NCBI GenBank assembly: GCA_008360955.1
Contig: LUCM01008823.1
Location: forward strand, 91,702-155,701
DNA length: 64,000 bases
Source: Fasciolopsis buskii
Taxonomy: Eukaryota; Platyhelminthes; Trematoda; Plagiorchiida; Fasciolidae
Direction of reading: 5' to 3'
The notes under the pieces: generated by a model
Told to the model about the DNA's origin: nothing
The model's input: the letters and a program-made list of their open reading frames with translations, nothing else
Databases searched by the model: none
Shown: piece after piece, positions 23,711 through 35,895 of the stretch
Numbering within the stretch: position 1 is the first letter of the stretch
How the letters are laid out: each line of letters begins with the position of its first letter
Translations under genes and position numbers: made by a program

Positions 23711-25145
23711 TTGTACATGCATTTGACTTGTGTTCTGTAGCCCTCTCCCAAGGTCTATCCATATAACCGGACTTGCACCGTTCGCAGTCATCGCCTTCGG
23801 TGTTGTGCTCACAGGCGCAACGAAGTTGACCATCCAGACCGTAGACGCAGTCCCCAGCATGCCCATTACATTTGCATCGACCTCCAATTGCGAGATCGGC
23901 AAAAGCGTAGAATTCGCTATCTGACAAAATATCCGGCTCATCAGTTTTGAAGGACTGGTCTGTTTCTGCCTGAACAAATTCATTTCGCATAGTCTGATTG
24001 GATAAATATGTTCGCTTGGCAGACGGATCCTTAGCTATAAAATTCAGGGAGTCCAGTGCGTTCAATCGGCGGAGCGCACGTGTATTCCGGGGAAGGAAAA
24101 GGTTTCGAGAAAAATGGCCCGTATTGTTTAAGCGACCCTGCCGACTGGATGATAGTCTGTGGACCGACGAGCGACGAAGAAATCCTCCCATTGGTGTCCT
24201 CACTTCAAGCATTTTCGATTTTTGCTCATTATTCCTGATAGTCTGAGGAAAACGCGTCATACTGATACGAATATCTGTCATGGTCATCCAGTCAACAAGT
24301 GCCGGACTCCATGGACGTTGAGCTGGCCGCCCCAATGTCGTGCTGAACGCTATCACCCAATCGGGAGAGGTATCGGGAACACCTAGTTCTTTTAGTTTAC
24401 TAGATAACAAACTTCCTGACTGCAATGAACGATGACGAAGCTTCTGACGGTTTAAGTAACTTTCTTGCGGTTGTAGAGCTACACACAAAACTTCCTGCAA
24501 GTTTGCAGATGTTATGTGACTGTTATACTCATCTGTTGTAGGCAATCCGAATGCACGATAACAGTCGGTGGAGAAAAAATGCCACGGGCGCCAATTTCTT
24601 CCGAAATCGGAAGATTTATAAATAGCGATGGAGTCAGGCAAGCTGCCGATGCTGCACGGCTGTAAAGATATATAGTACACCTCGAATCTTTTACCCAATG
24701 ACAGCGTCAAATTGATCGCCTGTTCCTGATCACCAGGGTAAACTTGGCCCGAAGCCCAACACGTATGATTTTGGGACTCGTGTTTATCCGTTAGGTACTC
24801 CGCAGAAAATCGTTTTCCCGGACGGGATTCACACAACTGACATGTACCATCTGCACTGCACAAACGTTGCGGTTTCTCCAAACCACAGGTTGTAGAGGTC
24901 TCCACACGAGCCCCGTAAATTATATTCTTGAATGGGGGTAGACACTGTACATCAACAGAGCCAACCTGACAACGGGATGCAGAGGAATCGAAGTTCAGCG
25001 GGAAATGGCGCTTTTCTCGGATTTTCGTCCGATTGAAATCGATCGGACGTGCAACTCCTTCGGCAACTGTTTGTACGTGAAACATATGAGGCACATGAGT
25101 TAGTATGCACAGAAGTGCGGTGAGGTAAGCATGCGTTAGCCGCAT
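23711..25145 (-). CDS. Netrin, N-terminal coding exon (signal peptide, laminin N-terminal domain, LE1)
   Basis: Netrins are secreted laminin-related guidance cues for axons and migrating cells. The frame opens with ATG at 25145. A hydrophobic leader covers residues 1 to about 28, and a furin-like REKR lies at 43-46. The laminin N-terminal domain spans about 58-300, with family landmarks STTCG (84-88), LSLGKRFEVYYISLQPC (148-164), DSIAIYKSSDFG (171-182), IAFSTTLGRP (265-274) and DWMTMTDIRI (285-294). LE1 begins GGRCKCNGHAGDC and has all eight cysteines (C424, 426, 433, 443, 445, 454, 457, 477). Sequons are at N38, N126, N145, N340 and N383. Compared with vertebrate netrins as I know them, there are extra residues at about 222-262 and a long insert at about 301-410. 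A strong donor GTAAGT (plus 23705-23710) follows ACA A, so the exon holds 478 codons plus one base; beyond it the frame is intron. The 5' end of this exon (UTR) is not determined. Netrin-1-like is likeliest, since LE1/LE2 lack laminin-chain features. Confidence 0.95.
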
Positions 25146-28100
25146 GTTTTTACCAGTTGATGCATTAATAACTACCTCGTGATGTTGTCATTTACAAAAT
25201 CATTCTGACGAATATTGGTTTCTGCAAGTCTACTGTCCGATTGTTTCGAATTAAAATAATCATCCATCTCTGCTTAATCAAGCTGATAACATGGTCAAAT
25301 AATTGTCTCAAATTTCGGAAGCGCAGGTCGTTGGTTTGTCCATGGCCTGTTTTTTCTTCTGGTCACACCGTGGACTGCCTGCCCCAAGCATACCGCCGAT
25401 GCCACTGGTCCCGTGTGTGTCTATCCCACCAACGTTCATTCTCTCAGTTGTGATTGGATCGGTGTCGCATTTGTGTCTAGCTACCTTTCTCTCTATCGCC
25501 GTTGTCCGACTGGCGCTGGTTCCCGGGCTTTTCCGTAAATCGCCCGAGAAGGCCTACGACACAAAGCCCATTCTATCACAGTCTACACATTTTTCTGGGT
25601 GGTCGTGACGACGTGGCCAAATGTTTGGAATCTTTTCTAGGCTACCCGACCAAGTACTGAATAAAACGCCGCTTAAAAATTGTTGGAAAGTTTCGTATGA
25701 CAATTCCGCTCTAAGGGTAGTTCCATTTCGGGCAAATGTATGTCCAGTTTGACAGCTCCAGATTACGATCGGGTAGTTTTTGTTTGATATGCAGGCTGCA
25801 GTTTGTTCAAAATACTTTTCCTGTGATTCTAATCACCCTCGATTCAGTGCAGGAACTACTCCTACGTATTCAAAATTTGGACAGTAGTAAATCAGCAATT
25901 TTACAAAACACGAAATCAAAACAGTGGTTTTTCAGCTCCATTGTTCATGGGAGCATGAAACATCCTGATAAAACTGCCTCAAACTGTGCAAAAGATGACG
26001 GCTTCTCACACCGTTTTAGTGATCATTTATTTTCAGAAAATAGCTCAGCTATCTAGTATTCGCGAGAAGGAACCAGGAAGTAAGATTGGAACAAGCTGTT
26101 GCAGCGTCAACCCTCCCTCTTGAATTCGAACCGTTAGATCACTCGTCAGGAAGGACGCCATCTGACGGCCCGTTTCAAGCCATCAAAAATAAAATGCACC
26201 AAAGGAAAAAAATATCTCGCGTGATTGTTATTCGTGGAACATTGCTTAAGCAAAGGAGTTTAAGCCGACTGATGTGCAGTGGATAAGAAAGTACTACAGG
26301 TTAACCAGCGTTTTTATCAAAGTGGCTGTCTCACACGCATCTTTGATAGTCCGTTCTAATTTTCTGCGTCAGAAAAAAGCGGTATCTATGCCCGAGTAAA
26401 CGTGGGGATAAGTTGAGTGGCTTGCGATTGAATAATGTACAAAATATGTAACTTTGCAACAGATATGCTCAAATCAGCATCCTGCACCAACGAAGTACTT
26501 TTCCTTTTTCATCTCCAATCATCAGAAATGTACACATACTGTGACCAACTTTGGGTTCGAATCCAGGGAGTGACTAGAGTCAGGACTACAATTACAAAAA
26601 TAAACTTGATTTCAAAACGTCGCCGACTGGGCGCACGCAATTTTATACAGTTTATGGTCTACTTTCCCCTTTCAGGTATTTTCGGAGGTCCCTGAGAAGG
26701 GAAGCATGTGTTTAATCTTCCTGACCACCATTAGCATGTGAATATTTTCAGTGTCACACACGTAAGTCCACAAGTGAGGGCAGTTTTTCTTAACTAGGAA
26801 CAATTAAATGATGTCATTTCCTGATAGACACTCAGGTTTACCCAACCTAGGGAGCTTTTGTCCCCTTCATAGTCTAAAAGGCAGTTAAACGAGCCTTTTC
26901 TTTTTATTGTTAGTATGTTTCGCATGAGGATTGGTGAACAAATTTGCTCAGGGAGGCACAGGACCTGTTTCGCGGTTGTTACCACTTGTCACTTATGATC
27001 ACCCGGTACTCCCTACATTTGCGCACTCTTTGTGTTACGTTGGTATCAAAATCCCATTTGATTCGTTAGGGGCCTGCGTGGATCCATGGTTTTCTCCAGT
27101 TGACAAGGCTAACTGTCAGAAAGAGGAGACATACTGCTGATATAGTTTTGCACCTAGTATCCTCTTTCTGAAGGTTAACCTTGCTTAATCGATGAAGATC
27201 ATCCCTTGAAATTCGCGGGATACATACATGGATTCTTCGATCCTGCCGCTCTTGACGATTCAAATAAGATTCTTGCCCCCCTTCTTTCTTTTTTGCCATA
27301 TAAACAAGTGACCTTTTGAATGAAAAGCCGGGACTGGGTAGTGAAACACAACAGAGAACTGTTTAATATAACTTTTTATATAATCCACTGGATATGGTCA
27401 TTTGATGGCCTTGATGGGTCGAAATGCCTTTTTTATCTTTGACCCAACTGTGATCACTCTTTCTCTGTCTCAACCGCTCAAACGTATAACTTTTCAGACA
27501 TTCAATTTCACTAAGGCTCGAAAAACCAAACAAGTCCACAGATCCAAATGTATTCTCACCCCTAATTCCGCCTGAATAGATAATTGATTAACTGGTTGAC
27601 TGAAACCCCAACGGTTGGCAGTATGTGTATGTGCGTGTGTTTGTGTGTCTTCATATATCTCAGGTCAAGCAAAAAGGAGTCAAGCATTTCTGCATGAACG
27701 ATCTAAATTAGATGTGTTAAACACATTCAGATACCACGGCATTTAGGAATAAGCGACCACTCCCTCGCTGACAGCAACACCGTCTTTACAAGAACACACG
27801 GGTGAGACTACCCCATCAAAACAGGGATACGGCAATTGTCATTTCTAGTCGAAGTTGCCCGAGATTTCAGATGCAAAGTTGTCAACAATACGAATCTTCC
27901 TGTGTAATCAAATTGTGTCAGAAGGCTATTCTTCCTCGTCACTGATCAACAGTATTCATTAGCGAACCGGGAGAGAGATAGAGCGAGAGACAGCTGGGAC
28001 GTACATATAGCATACTAATTAAAAATTATGCGAATTTGTTCTTACTATCAAGAGTCTCTTTTATCCTGGAATCAATGTGTCTACTTTGCTTTGATTAAAC

Positions 28101-30423
28101 AGGGCTCGGGAGCGAACTGGAAACAGGGATTAGTAATGTTCGTCAGAGCTATGTTAACGGTCTGTCAGGTTTGACTGGAGGGTTGAGTATTTTTGAGTTT
28201 GGGTCGATCGATTCCCAGGGAACGAGTTCATTCCCTATTTGCCGCAGATTCAGTTACTCTTTTTTGGCGACTACCGCGTGGCAACCTGCTATTACCAGCG
28301 AACTGAACGGCAAACGGGTAGAAGTAAGAAATGATTTCAATAAAGAAACATTCACGACTCACTGGCGTTTTTCGACACCCAGCTTAACGATATCACCTGC
28401 TATCGTAAAGTGTATGATCCTGGGTGGCTGTCTCAGGTTCCAAATTAGGTACTCACCCTGAGTGTCTCTCGAAATGCTCCCAAATAACCGTGGATCTTAG
28501 GTGTTCCTGCTGAAGAGCGAGGACGAAAGCGAATTCCCGGCACTTTCCACCAGGTTCACTGGTCTTTGTTAATCAGATACGGAAAAGGGGTGGTTAAACG
28601 TTAATTCCGAACTAACCGCGAAGGGCCCAAGAAGGGTAAAGTGCTATCTTCACCGGAACCCGAGGCGGAGTGGATTAGTGGGCAACCAGGATACCTAACG
28701 TCATCCAAGGTGAGTATGATCTGAACAATCAGATACCGGCTCCCAGTGTGCTCCGAGATATTCAGATCGTCTTCCATCCTCGCCATAAATTCGAAACTTC
28801 ATAAACGAACGCGACTGCAAGCGAAAAAATACGAGCACTATGATTTATTGAGTGGAACAGCACGACGATGGCGAGAAATCTAAGAACTCGAGAGCACCAG
28901 CGCAGTGGAGCCGGCAACAGTCAACTATATCTTTAAAAGGGTTGAAAATGCAACCCTTAAAATTTTTCACCATTCCTCCTTTTCATTCTTTCCCTGAACT
29001 CCTTTAGTAGCAGCAGCACACATTCTTCTGCGACATGAAAAAGAATGCGAGATGAGTGCTCCAATAGGAATTATGCATGTATAAATATGCATACATACGA
29101 CATCCAGTTATCCCACAACAAGATATAGTGGATGGATTACGGAAATTCAGAAAGTACTACACGCACAAGTTCACTGGTAACGGTCTCATTCTATTGCTAT
29201 ATCAACGATTAACTACCTTGATCTGTCTTGGACTTTTTGATCAACAAATAAAAGTCCCATGTACCCGCCCGTACTTCAGTCATAGCACTACTATCTTGTG
29301 AAGTACAATTTATTCATCTCAGCCGTTTTGTCCATGAACGAATAAAAGTATTCCGCCTCTAAACCCAGCAATACTGAGGCATCTAAATTCTTCAAAGATG
29401 CAAAAAGCTTCAACCAGCTGAGCGTATTGAAAACCAGGGCCGTATTCTGTTATCTCGTTATCTTGACTTTGCTTACACAACCCGCTTAGCGTAGGAGTGA
29501 ATCCTGATGACGAAAACTATTCTCTGCACTGATTTTAAACAGTTGATTCGATGTGGTAAAGCTGATTTTAATTTCCATAGGGCAAGTCCAAGCGTTCTCA
29601 CGTCACCGTGGACTAGGAATTGCCTCGAAATTTCCCTGTACGGCCACAAGGGCAGTGGTAGTCACTTGTTGTCTGAGGACGATTTTTCCCGTTAGACTGT
29701 TCCCTTGAATGGACTCGGAATAAATTGTCCAGTTTTGAAGCGCAGTGTGCTGATGGCGCGAATGGACTGACACATCCCGATTGCATCGATTGTTATTTCT
29801 GATGGTACACATCTATAGCAAATAACTTGTATTTAGCAAAAATATAAAGTTTTCCACTGAAGTATAATGAGTCAACTTTTTGGTTTACCAAGTCCAACCT
29901 TCTAGCAGACTGTTTTCACTCGAAATCTCATTATTCAGCTCATTATCACATTCACGAACATGACTGCGTTCTTATAAAATACTCATTTTCACGTAACACA
30001 TCGCATAATGCGACATTTTTTTATTCAGTCTACTGCTCATTTAGATATGACAATTCGGAGTTTCATTTATGACAATCAAAGGGTGCATCACGCGGCATCA
30101 AAACTCATCCCAGTGGCATAAACCATGAAAATCCAGTACAGTCACAGTACCAACCTCATAATGATGATTCTGGTGTGCATATTCATCCCGCTCAAATCAA
30201 GATAGAAACGCAGGATAAATGCACGCAGCCGTTCGGTTGGAAGGTAGCAACGTAACACAGAGCACCTGCCAATATTCGTGTCTTGCAACGTTCAGTCCCT
30301 TCCTCTCAGTCGAATTTGATGCTTTAATTAACAGGATTTTTCAACCGTTGCATGTGATCTTTAAAAACGATACAAAATCTCTCATTGTGATTCAAAAAAT
30401 AGTGAGAATGCTACTCCCTTTTC
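25146..30423. other. 5' flank of netrin and beyond, no gene recognised
   Basis: The 5' UTR, promoter or a spliced-leader acceptor of netrin should lie here on the minus strand. The 30 bases before the ATG show no convincing acceptor, and no TATA-type element can be defended. The plus-strand frame at 25303-25608 is hydrophobic but unassigned. The possible LTR remnant at 28600-28930 is discussed in the findings. Confidence 0.4.
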
Positions 30424-30425
30424 AT

Positions 30426-30476
<51 letters not shown>

Positions 30477-30479
30477 TTA
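30424..30479. repeat. (ATTT)n microsatellite
   Basis: About 14 near-perfect ATTT units. They make the encoded plus-strand frame read as an artificial FIYL repeat. Confidence 0.97.
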
Positions 30480-32329
30480 TTTGTGAGATTGAGTAAGGCC
30501 TCCGGAATGACACTATTTGTAGACGACAAGGTACTACTGTAGCCTTCGTCAGTAATCATTTTCCCTTTGAACACATTGGCATCACCCTGAATTATGGTTT
30601 ATTTAAACGCATGATAAGTAGTATACATAAAATTCACCATTTTAAACAGTCTTCTCGAAGCGAGTGTGCCTAATTTTATTTTCCGAATGAGTAGCTCGTT
30701 GAAAAAAAGACGAGTGAATTAGAATGGATGCACTGATAATCGATGAAAAAGTGGATAGTTCAAATGGATAATAGTGTCTCAGAATTTTACTTGATTGGGT
30801 TTATCATGGAAAGGCTCATGGAAACAAACTGGGAGAATTCATCCACTGGAAGTGATGCAACTTAATTTACCTCATCAGAAGAATTCAGCCACAGAGAATT
30901 CACCTAATTTGGAGATGAAAGCGGTTTTCTGCGTGAACCAAATGCAGGCTAAGATGTTGTGACATGTGTGCTCATGGACACTGTTATATTCAAACTGAAC
31001 ATGCTTGAGCATTGTGATGCTCGTTGTGTAAGCCTACAGCAGATTTTGAGTGTGCGATCAAATATCAATTAAAATCATTTCTTACTACTTGAACTCAGTC
31101 GATTGCAAGTTAGCAATCTCTTCTTGCTACCATAAACAGCCTCTCGATCGACACTACTTCTGCTTTTGTCATTATGACTTGCTATTCAATGCGCATACTG
31201 AGGCCCGAGTCATGAGATCCTTTATAAAGGACATGTATAAACCTTTTCTGTAAATCGTCGTTCTGGTGATACCGAAATAAAAGAAGCTTTTTCTTTTTGA
31301 CAGCGTCAGTGACCAAGAGTAACGTGTTAGGAAAATAACGGATGCTGGCTTATTTTTGAGGTGTTACTTTCCTAGCGCTAAGTTATTTTGGTTGTTAACG
31401 CCAGTGTTTAGACGTGAGTGTTGTAGGCTCAAATCCACCCAGGTGGAGGTCACCAAACTACATAACCGTTTACATCGGGTTGCGAAACTGAATTTATGGA
31501 CAGTTACAGAAAACACCAGAAACGAAAAAATTACCATGCGGCTGTTCGGTTTATTTTCCCACTTTAATCCCACGTGATTTATCATGAGCTCCTGTGAAGC
31601 ACAAGGGTGGACGTTTCATGAAGATTAGTCAAGACCAGCTTTGATAATGAATAGAGATGGCAGACAGGTTTATTTGGGATGCATGGTTTCTTCTGTTCTA
31701 CAAGTGATAGCCATCCCCATGAAGAACAGGCCAGCAAGAATAATGAATCAGGTTGCGGTCATTTCCTTGCAGATTACGGAGTTTTGGCAACCTAAACCAA
31801 GCAGTAAGATTCGTCTACTAGCAATTAACTGCCTGATCCTGGGAAGAAGCAGAAGCGAAAATAAACAAACAAGAATTCGAAAATGATAATCAAACGCAGT
31901 GAAACCAATGACGGTTGTAGGGACAGCGTACACTAATTAGTCTTATCCACTACCCAAGTCAAAGACCAGTGCCAGTTTGGCGAAATTGTATTGCGTCAAT
32001 CGGTATGCTGAACAAAAAAGGCAACTTGGGGAAGCCAACTGCTCTCTTTAACAATGGATTGAGTTGGTCATTGGACACAACGCGATGGGTTTGGTGTACG
32101 CCCTTTGACTGGCTGCGCTACAGCTCTGTCATACTTATTTCGTTGTTTTCTTGTCGGATATTTGGTTCGACTATGGTCTCCATTCGCCGCCGCAATCGAT
32201 CGGAATTATTGTTGTTTTAAAACCGTATTCTTTCACAAAATAGACTGGGATCACGCACTGCTTCACCTCAAAGATCTTATCAATCTAAAAGAAGATATTC
32301 ATGCTGACTGACACGCAGCCCTTGAATAC
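30480..32329. other. Non-coding stretch upstream of the CR1-like element
   Basis: AT-rich sequence with small frames only (for example 31050-31253 and 31364-31585). I see no motif. The true 5' end of the CR1-like element may lie within its last few hundred bases. Confidence 0.4.
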
Positions 32330-34534
32330 ACCCTTCCAGCCAAGATGTCCATTCCGGAATCATACAGTACCAACATCCGTTCTCTGTTTACGAAAATGTC
32401 GGATCTAGCCCTCGCACTTCAATCACAGATCCATGTTCACACTTGTGTCATTGGCATACAAGAATCTTGAGCCCGGATATTACTGATTCGATCGTGTTGA
32501 TAGAGAGCTTCAAACCCCACCGGCAGGACAGAATTTCGAGAAGATGAAGACTGGAGGCGGTGTCGCAACTTACATAAACTCCTTCTGGTCTGGCAAGTCC
32601 GAAGTTATTTATAGGTACTCGCTAAACGGAATTGACTGTCTCGAGGCACAGTGTCATCCTAGGTTTTCTCGCCATACCAGTACAATCCTAGCAAACCTAT
32701 ATATTGCCCCTTTTAGCTCGCAACACATCAAATCTTTTTGACTCTTTTCTAGCATTCATTGTTCCTTTCCTTGAGGAAAGTTTTCATATTATTGTAGGTG
32801 ATTTCAATCATGCATCTACCCTACCACTGACTATGTTTGATTTGACTGACCTCTGCGTTTTTCCCAACAGAGGCAGCTCCATTTTAAATAAGTTTATTAT
32901 CAACCACCCTGATTTATTTTCCCTGAAACTACAAGTTCCAATCTAAAGCAGTGATCAATGTCTGTTTCTGTTAAGGCCCAAGATATACTCTAAAGCAGCC
33001 TTCCAGTCTTTCATGCAAACAAATCAGATCCGAGCTCGCCTTCGTAACCTTTCACGCAACAACCTTACTCTTCTTCAGAAATCCCTTTTACTCGCATCTA
33101 CCTGTTTCTCTTTTGAACCGCTGCTCAATGACATTGTCAAACTTTTCACAGAGACGGCCAACGCAGTATTTAGTATCCGCTGTCATTTAGAAACACTATT
33201 CGTCTCAAATGGCGGTATATTCACCCGGGAAACTGATATTTTTAAGAAAACGCAAGGAGCACTTCTAGAAATCCCGTAACAACTCGAGCGTGCGGTATAT
33301 TTCCAACCTAGTAAAAGCCGGAATCAAAAGCATGGACACTGCATTCGCCAGCCAAAAGTCTATCCCTATGGCAAAGCACTCGACTGTTGCGTGTAAAGAA
33401 GAAGAAGCATACGAAAACTTCTGCGGATGTCGACGGCATCAATCGGGCTTTTATCCATCCCTTCACTTATACCCCGACCGTATTTAGACACGGTGACGAT
33501 ATGACAGTTACAAGTTTTTCGAGGGCAGAGGCACTCAACCTTTTCCGCACCACCGGTTATCACAGGACGTGGTCCTGACAGTCTGTCCTCAGCTAGTTTA
33601 AGGCATGGTGCTGTGGCTCTGGTGGATGCATTCACTATTCTGATTAACTCATCATTAAGCTCATCTTCCATTCCTGACCGCTGGAGATCTGTCATTATCA
33701 TTCTCATCACAGAATCTGGCAATTCTGCTGATTTAGCAAAACGCTTTCGCCCCATAGCCTTAACATCTTTTGGTCTTAAACTGACGGAGCGGCTGCGTTC
33801 TTCTATCCTCATGATGACCCTTTTCAGTTCACTTATAAATCTAACAGATCCACTTGGGACGCTGTCGCCTCCTTCATTCACCATAATTGTATGTCCTTAA
33901 ACACATCGATGAAATACGTCCATTGCGTCTTCCCAGACTATTCGTCGGCATTTTACTCAGTCCCACAGTCTCTTCTACTTCACAAGCTGGAAAATTTGAT
34001 TGTCCTAGGCCTCCGTCATCATGGCTGTCTGATTACTTTACTAACCGAACCCAGAGCACACGAATGGATGACGAAACTTCAAGACCGTTTATTGACAACT
34101 CAGAAGTGCTTCAGGGTGCTTTTCTTTCACCCTACCTCTTCTCTACTTACATCAGCGACTTATCAATCAGCTCATCCTGCCATCTGTTTAAGTATACCGA
34201 TGATATTGCTTTATCTCAAGCCATTTCGAACAACGATGGTTTCCAAAGTTTTTCCAACAACCTGTCTTCTGTTTACGATTTTTTTGCACGAGCTGGTTTA
34301 AATCTCAGCACATCTAAACGAGTCGAATGTCTGTTCCCTCTCTTTCTCTCGATCAGCCTACCCATCTGCAACGTCTTCCATCAACTCAAAACACTTACCT
34401 GGGTTGATTCTGTGAAACGCCTAGGGGTCACTATTGATAAAAATCTGAAGCGGACTTCTCACATTTCTACCTGTGCAAAGAATCTGAAATGGAACATTAC
34501 TTTTGGACGCAAGAGTCTATACGATATATGGTAA
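32330..34534 (+). mobile_element. CR1-like non-LTR retrotransposon, endonuclease plus reverse transcriptase, degenerate
   Basis: In shifting plus-strand frames the element gives an APE-type endonuclease start (YSTNIRSLFTKMSDL, about 32360, then VIGIQES), GGGVATYI (about 32550), LANLYIAPF (about 32690) and the catalytic-type GDFNH (about 32800). The reverse transcriptase follows: GPDSLSSASL (about 33570), SSSIPDRWRSVIIIL (about 33660) and FRPIALTS (about 33750). Then come a YSSAFYSVP block (about 33940), HGCLI and the catalytic YTDDIAL (about 34195). AGLNLSTSKRVECLF, VKRLGVTID and HISTCAKNLKWN follow, to a stop at 34534. Block order and the N-terminal NIRSL/ETWL-type start fit the jockey/CR1 side. 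Many stops and frameshifts show it is dead. Confidence 0.85.
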
Positions 34535-35337
34535 TACATAGTAGACCGGAGTGCTGGCCATGGAAAACCCATAGTAACGATCTGTTTTTGAATGACATAG
34601 TAGATCTGGTTTTGGTCTGACTTGTGAGTCTATGCTAACCACAGAGACAGGACAAGTTGATGACAAGCACGTCACTGCCAAGTAGACACCTCTTCCCTTT
34701 CTTACCGATGCTTTGTTTGCTGATCTTATAAAAAAGAGAACCAAATATCTGAGCCACAAGCCAATGGTGAACCAGGCCTGTCCAAAATTTTCATGAACAA
34801 TTTCACTCCTACTACCAGAAACTCGTGCCATGCATTCGTGATCCTGGTAGTGAATGTTTTCTGAAGAATATATTTTTCTGACAGTTCATAGAAATACTAA
34901 ATAGGTAAATTTTGTGCGCATCTCTGAGCCTGTTGAAACCACACTTGCATGTATTTCAGAGGAGGAGGACGCGGATGAACGGGATTTCGAATATAAATAA
35001 AGATCATGTTTAGAACGACTAACTGCTTAAGTGTGATTTCGTCACAAATAACTGGGTGGATCTGGGAAGTGGGGGAAGTCACTTCGATTAAAAATGAATC
35101 AACATTCAACGCCTTTGTTGAGGTTTCCTTTGTAAAGCACAGGAACGTTGTTAGGTAGCCTCATCTCGCATCATCCACCAAGGTCATTCGTCAAATAGCA
35201 AATTGGAATAGAACCCGAATTTGCGGCAGTGAAATGAATACTCCGAACTTTCGAAAGTTTTCGCTCTCGAGCCTTGCATGCGACTCAGTATTCTCTGCAG
35301 TGGCTTGCTTTCATATGTACTATACTAATGCAATGTC

Positions 35338-35363
35338 ACTATATATATATTTATATATATAGT
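35338..35363. repeat. TA-rich near-perfect inverted repeat
   Basis: ACTATATATATA and its complement flank a TTT centre. It may be only a TA microsatellite with symmetrical ends. Confidence 0.8.
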
Positions 35364-35847
35364 GCATTTCTCTTACGTAGTTCTTGACGCGAGTCTTCCT
35401 GGCTATAACGAGTGAGGGAGCTTTGTCAACAGCGGCTTCAGAATCCGTTAGAAGACATGTTCGAGGTCGCATTTCGGATGTCTTCTAAAAACCCATGTCT
35501 GGCTTTATACACAGATATGTATATGATAAGCAGCAGAGATGAGTGAATATATCTTCCCCAGAAGCGCATGAATGGCAATGACTGGTACGCTTTTCGTCTG
35601 CATATACTACTACTTTCGATGAATTACACTGATTCTTGAACAGAATCCTCGCCATTAAAAATAATTTAAAAGATCTAAACCAAATTGCAGTTTCAAACCA
35701 TTTGAAAAAGCTTGTAAGCGAGGCAACGGGTAAGCATCAGTCCGTTTTTCTATTATGTAAGAAAAATTCTGTACAATACAATACAATACATTTTATTGTG
35801 GATCATCCAAGCTGTGATATCATTCCTCATTCTATGGTTGCTATAAA

Positions 35848-35895
35848 ACTGAAATAATGCGGTGAGATAAACACATTAAAAACATAAAGCTGGTC
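35848..35895 (+). repeat. 48-base direct repeat, copy 1
   Basis: CTGAAATAATGCGGTGAGAT continuing through ATAAACACATTAAAAACATA to TGGTCT. It recurs at 37030-37077 with two mismatches. An ACAAT run (about 35772-35790) lies upstream. Confidence 0.85.

Noticed and set aside
25303..25608. Hydrophobic plus-strand frame upstream of the netrin ATG
   Set aside because: It starts at an alternative codon and its hydrophobicity follows from a T-rich, pyrimidine-rich strand. No family features. More likely the netrin 5' region read backwards.
26530..26570. tRNA gene or SINE around GGGTTCGAATCCAGG
   Set aside because: A good box B alone. The nearest box A-like sequence is about 140 bases upstream and no cloverleaf can be drawn.
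35338..35363. TA-rich palindrome as a functional cruciform or MITE
   Set aside because: It is too short and fully explained by TA dinucleotide repeats.
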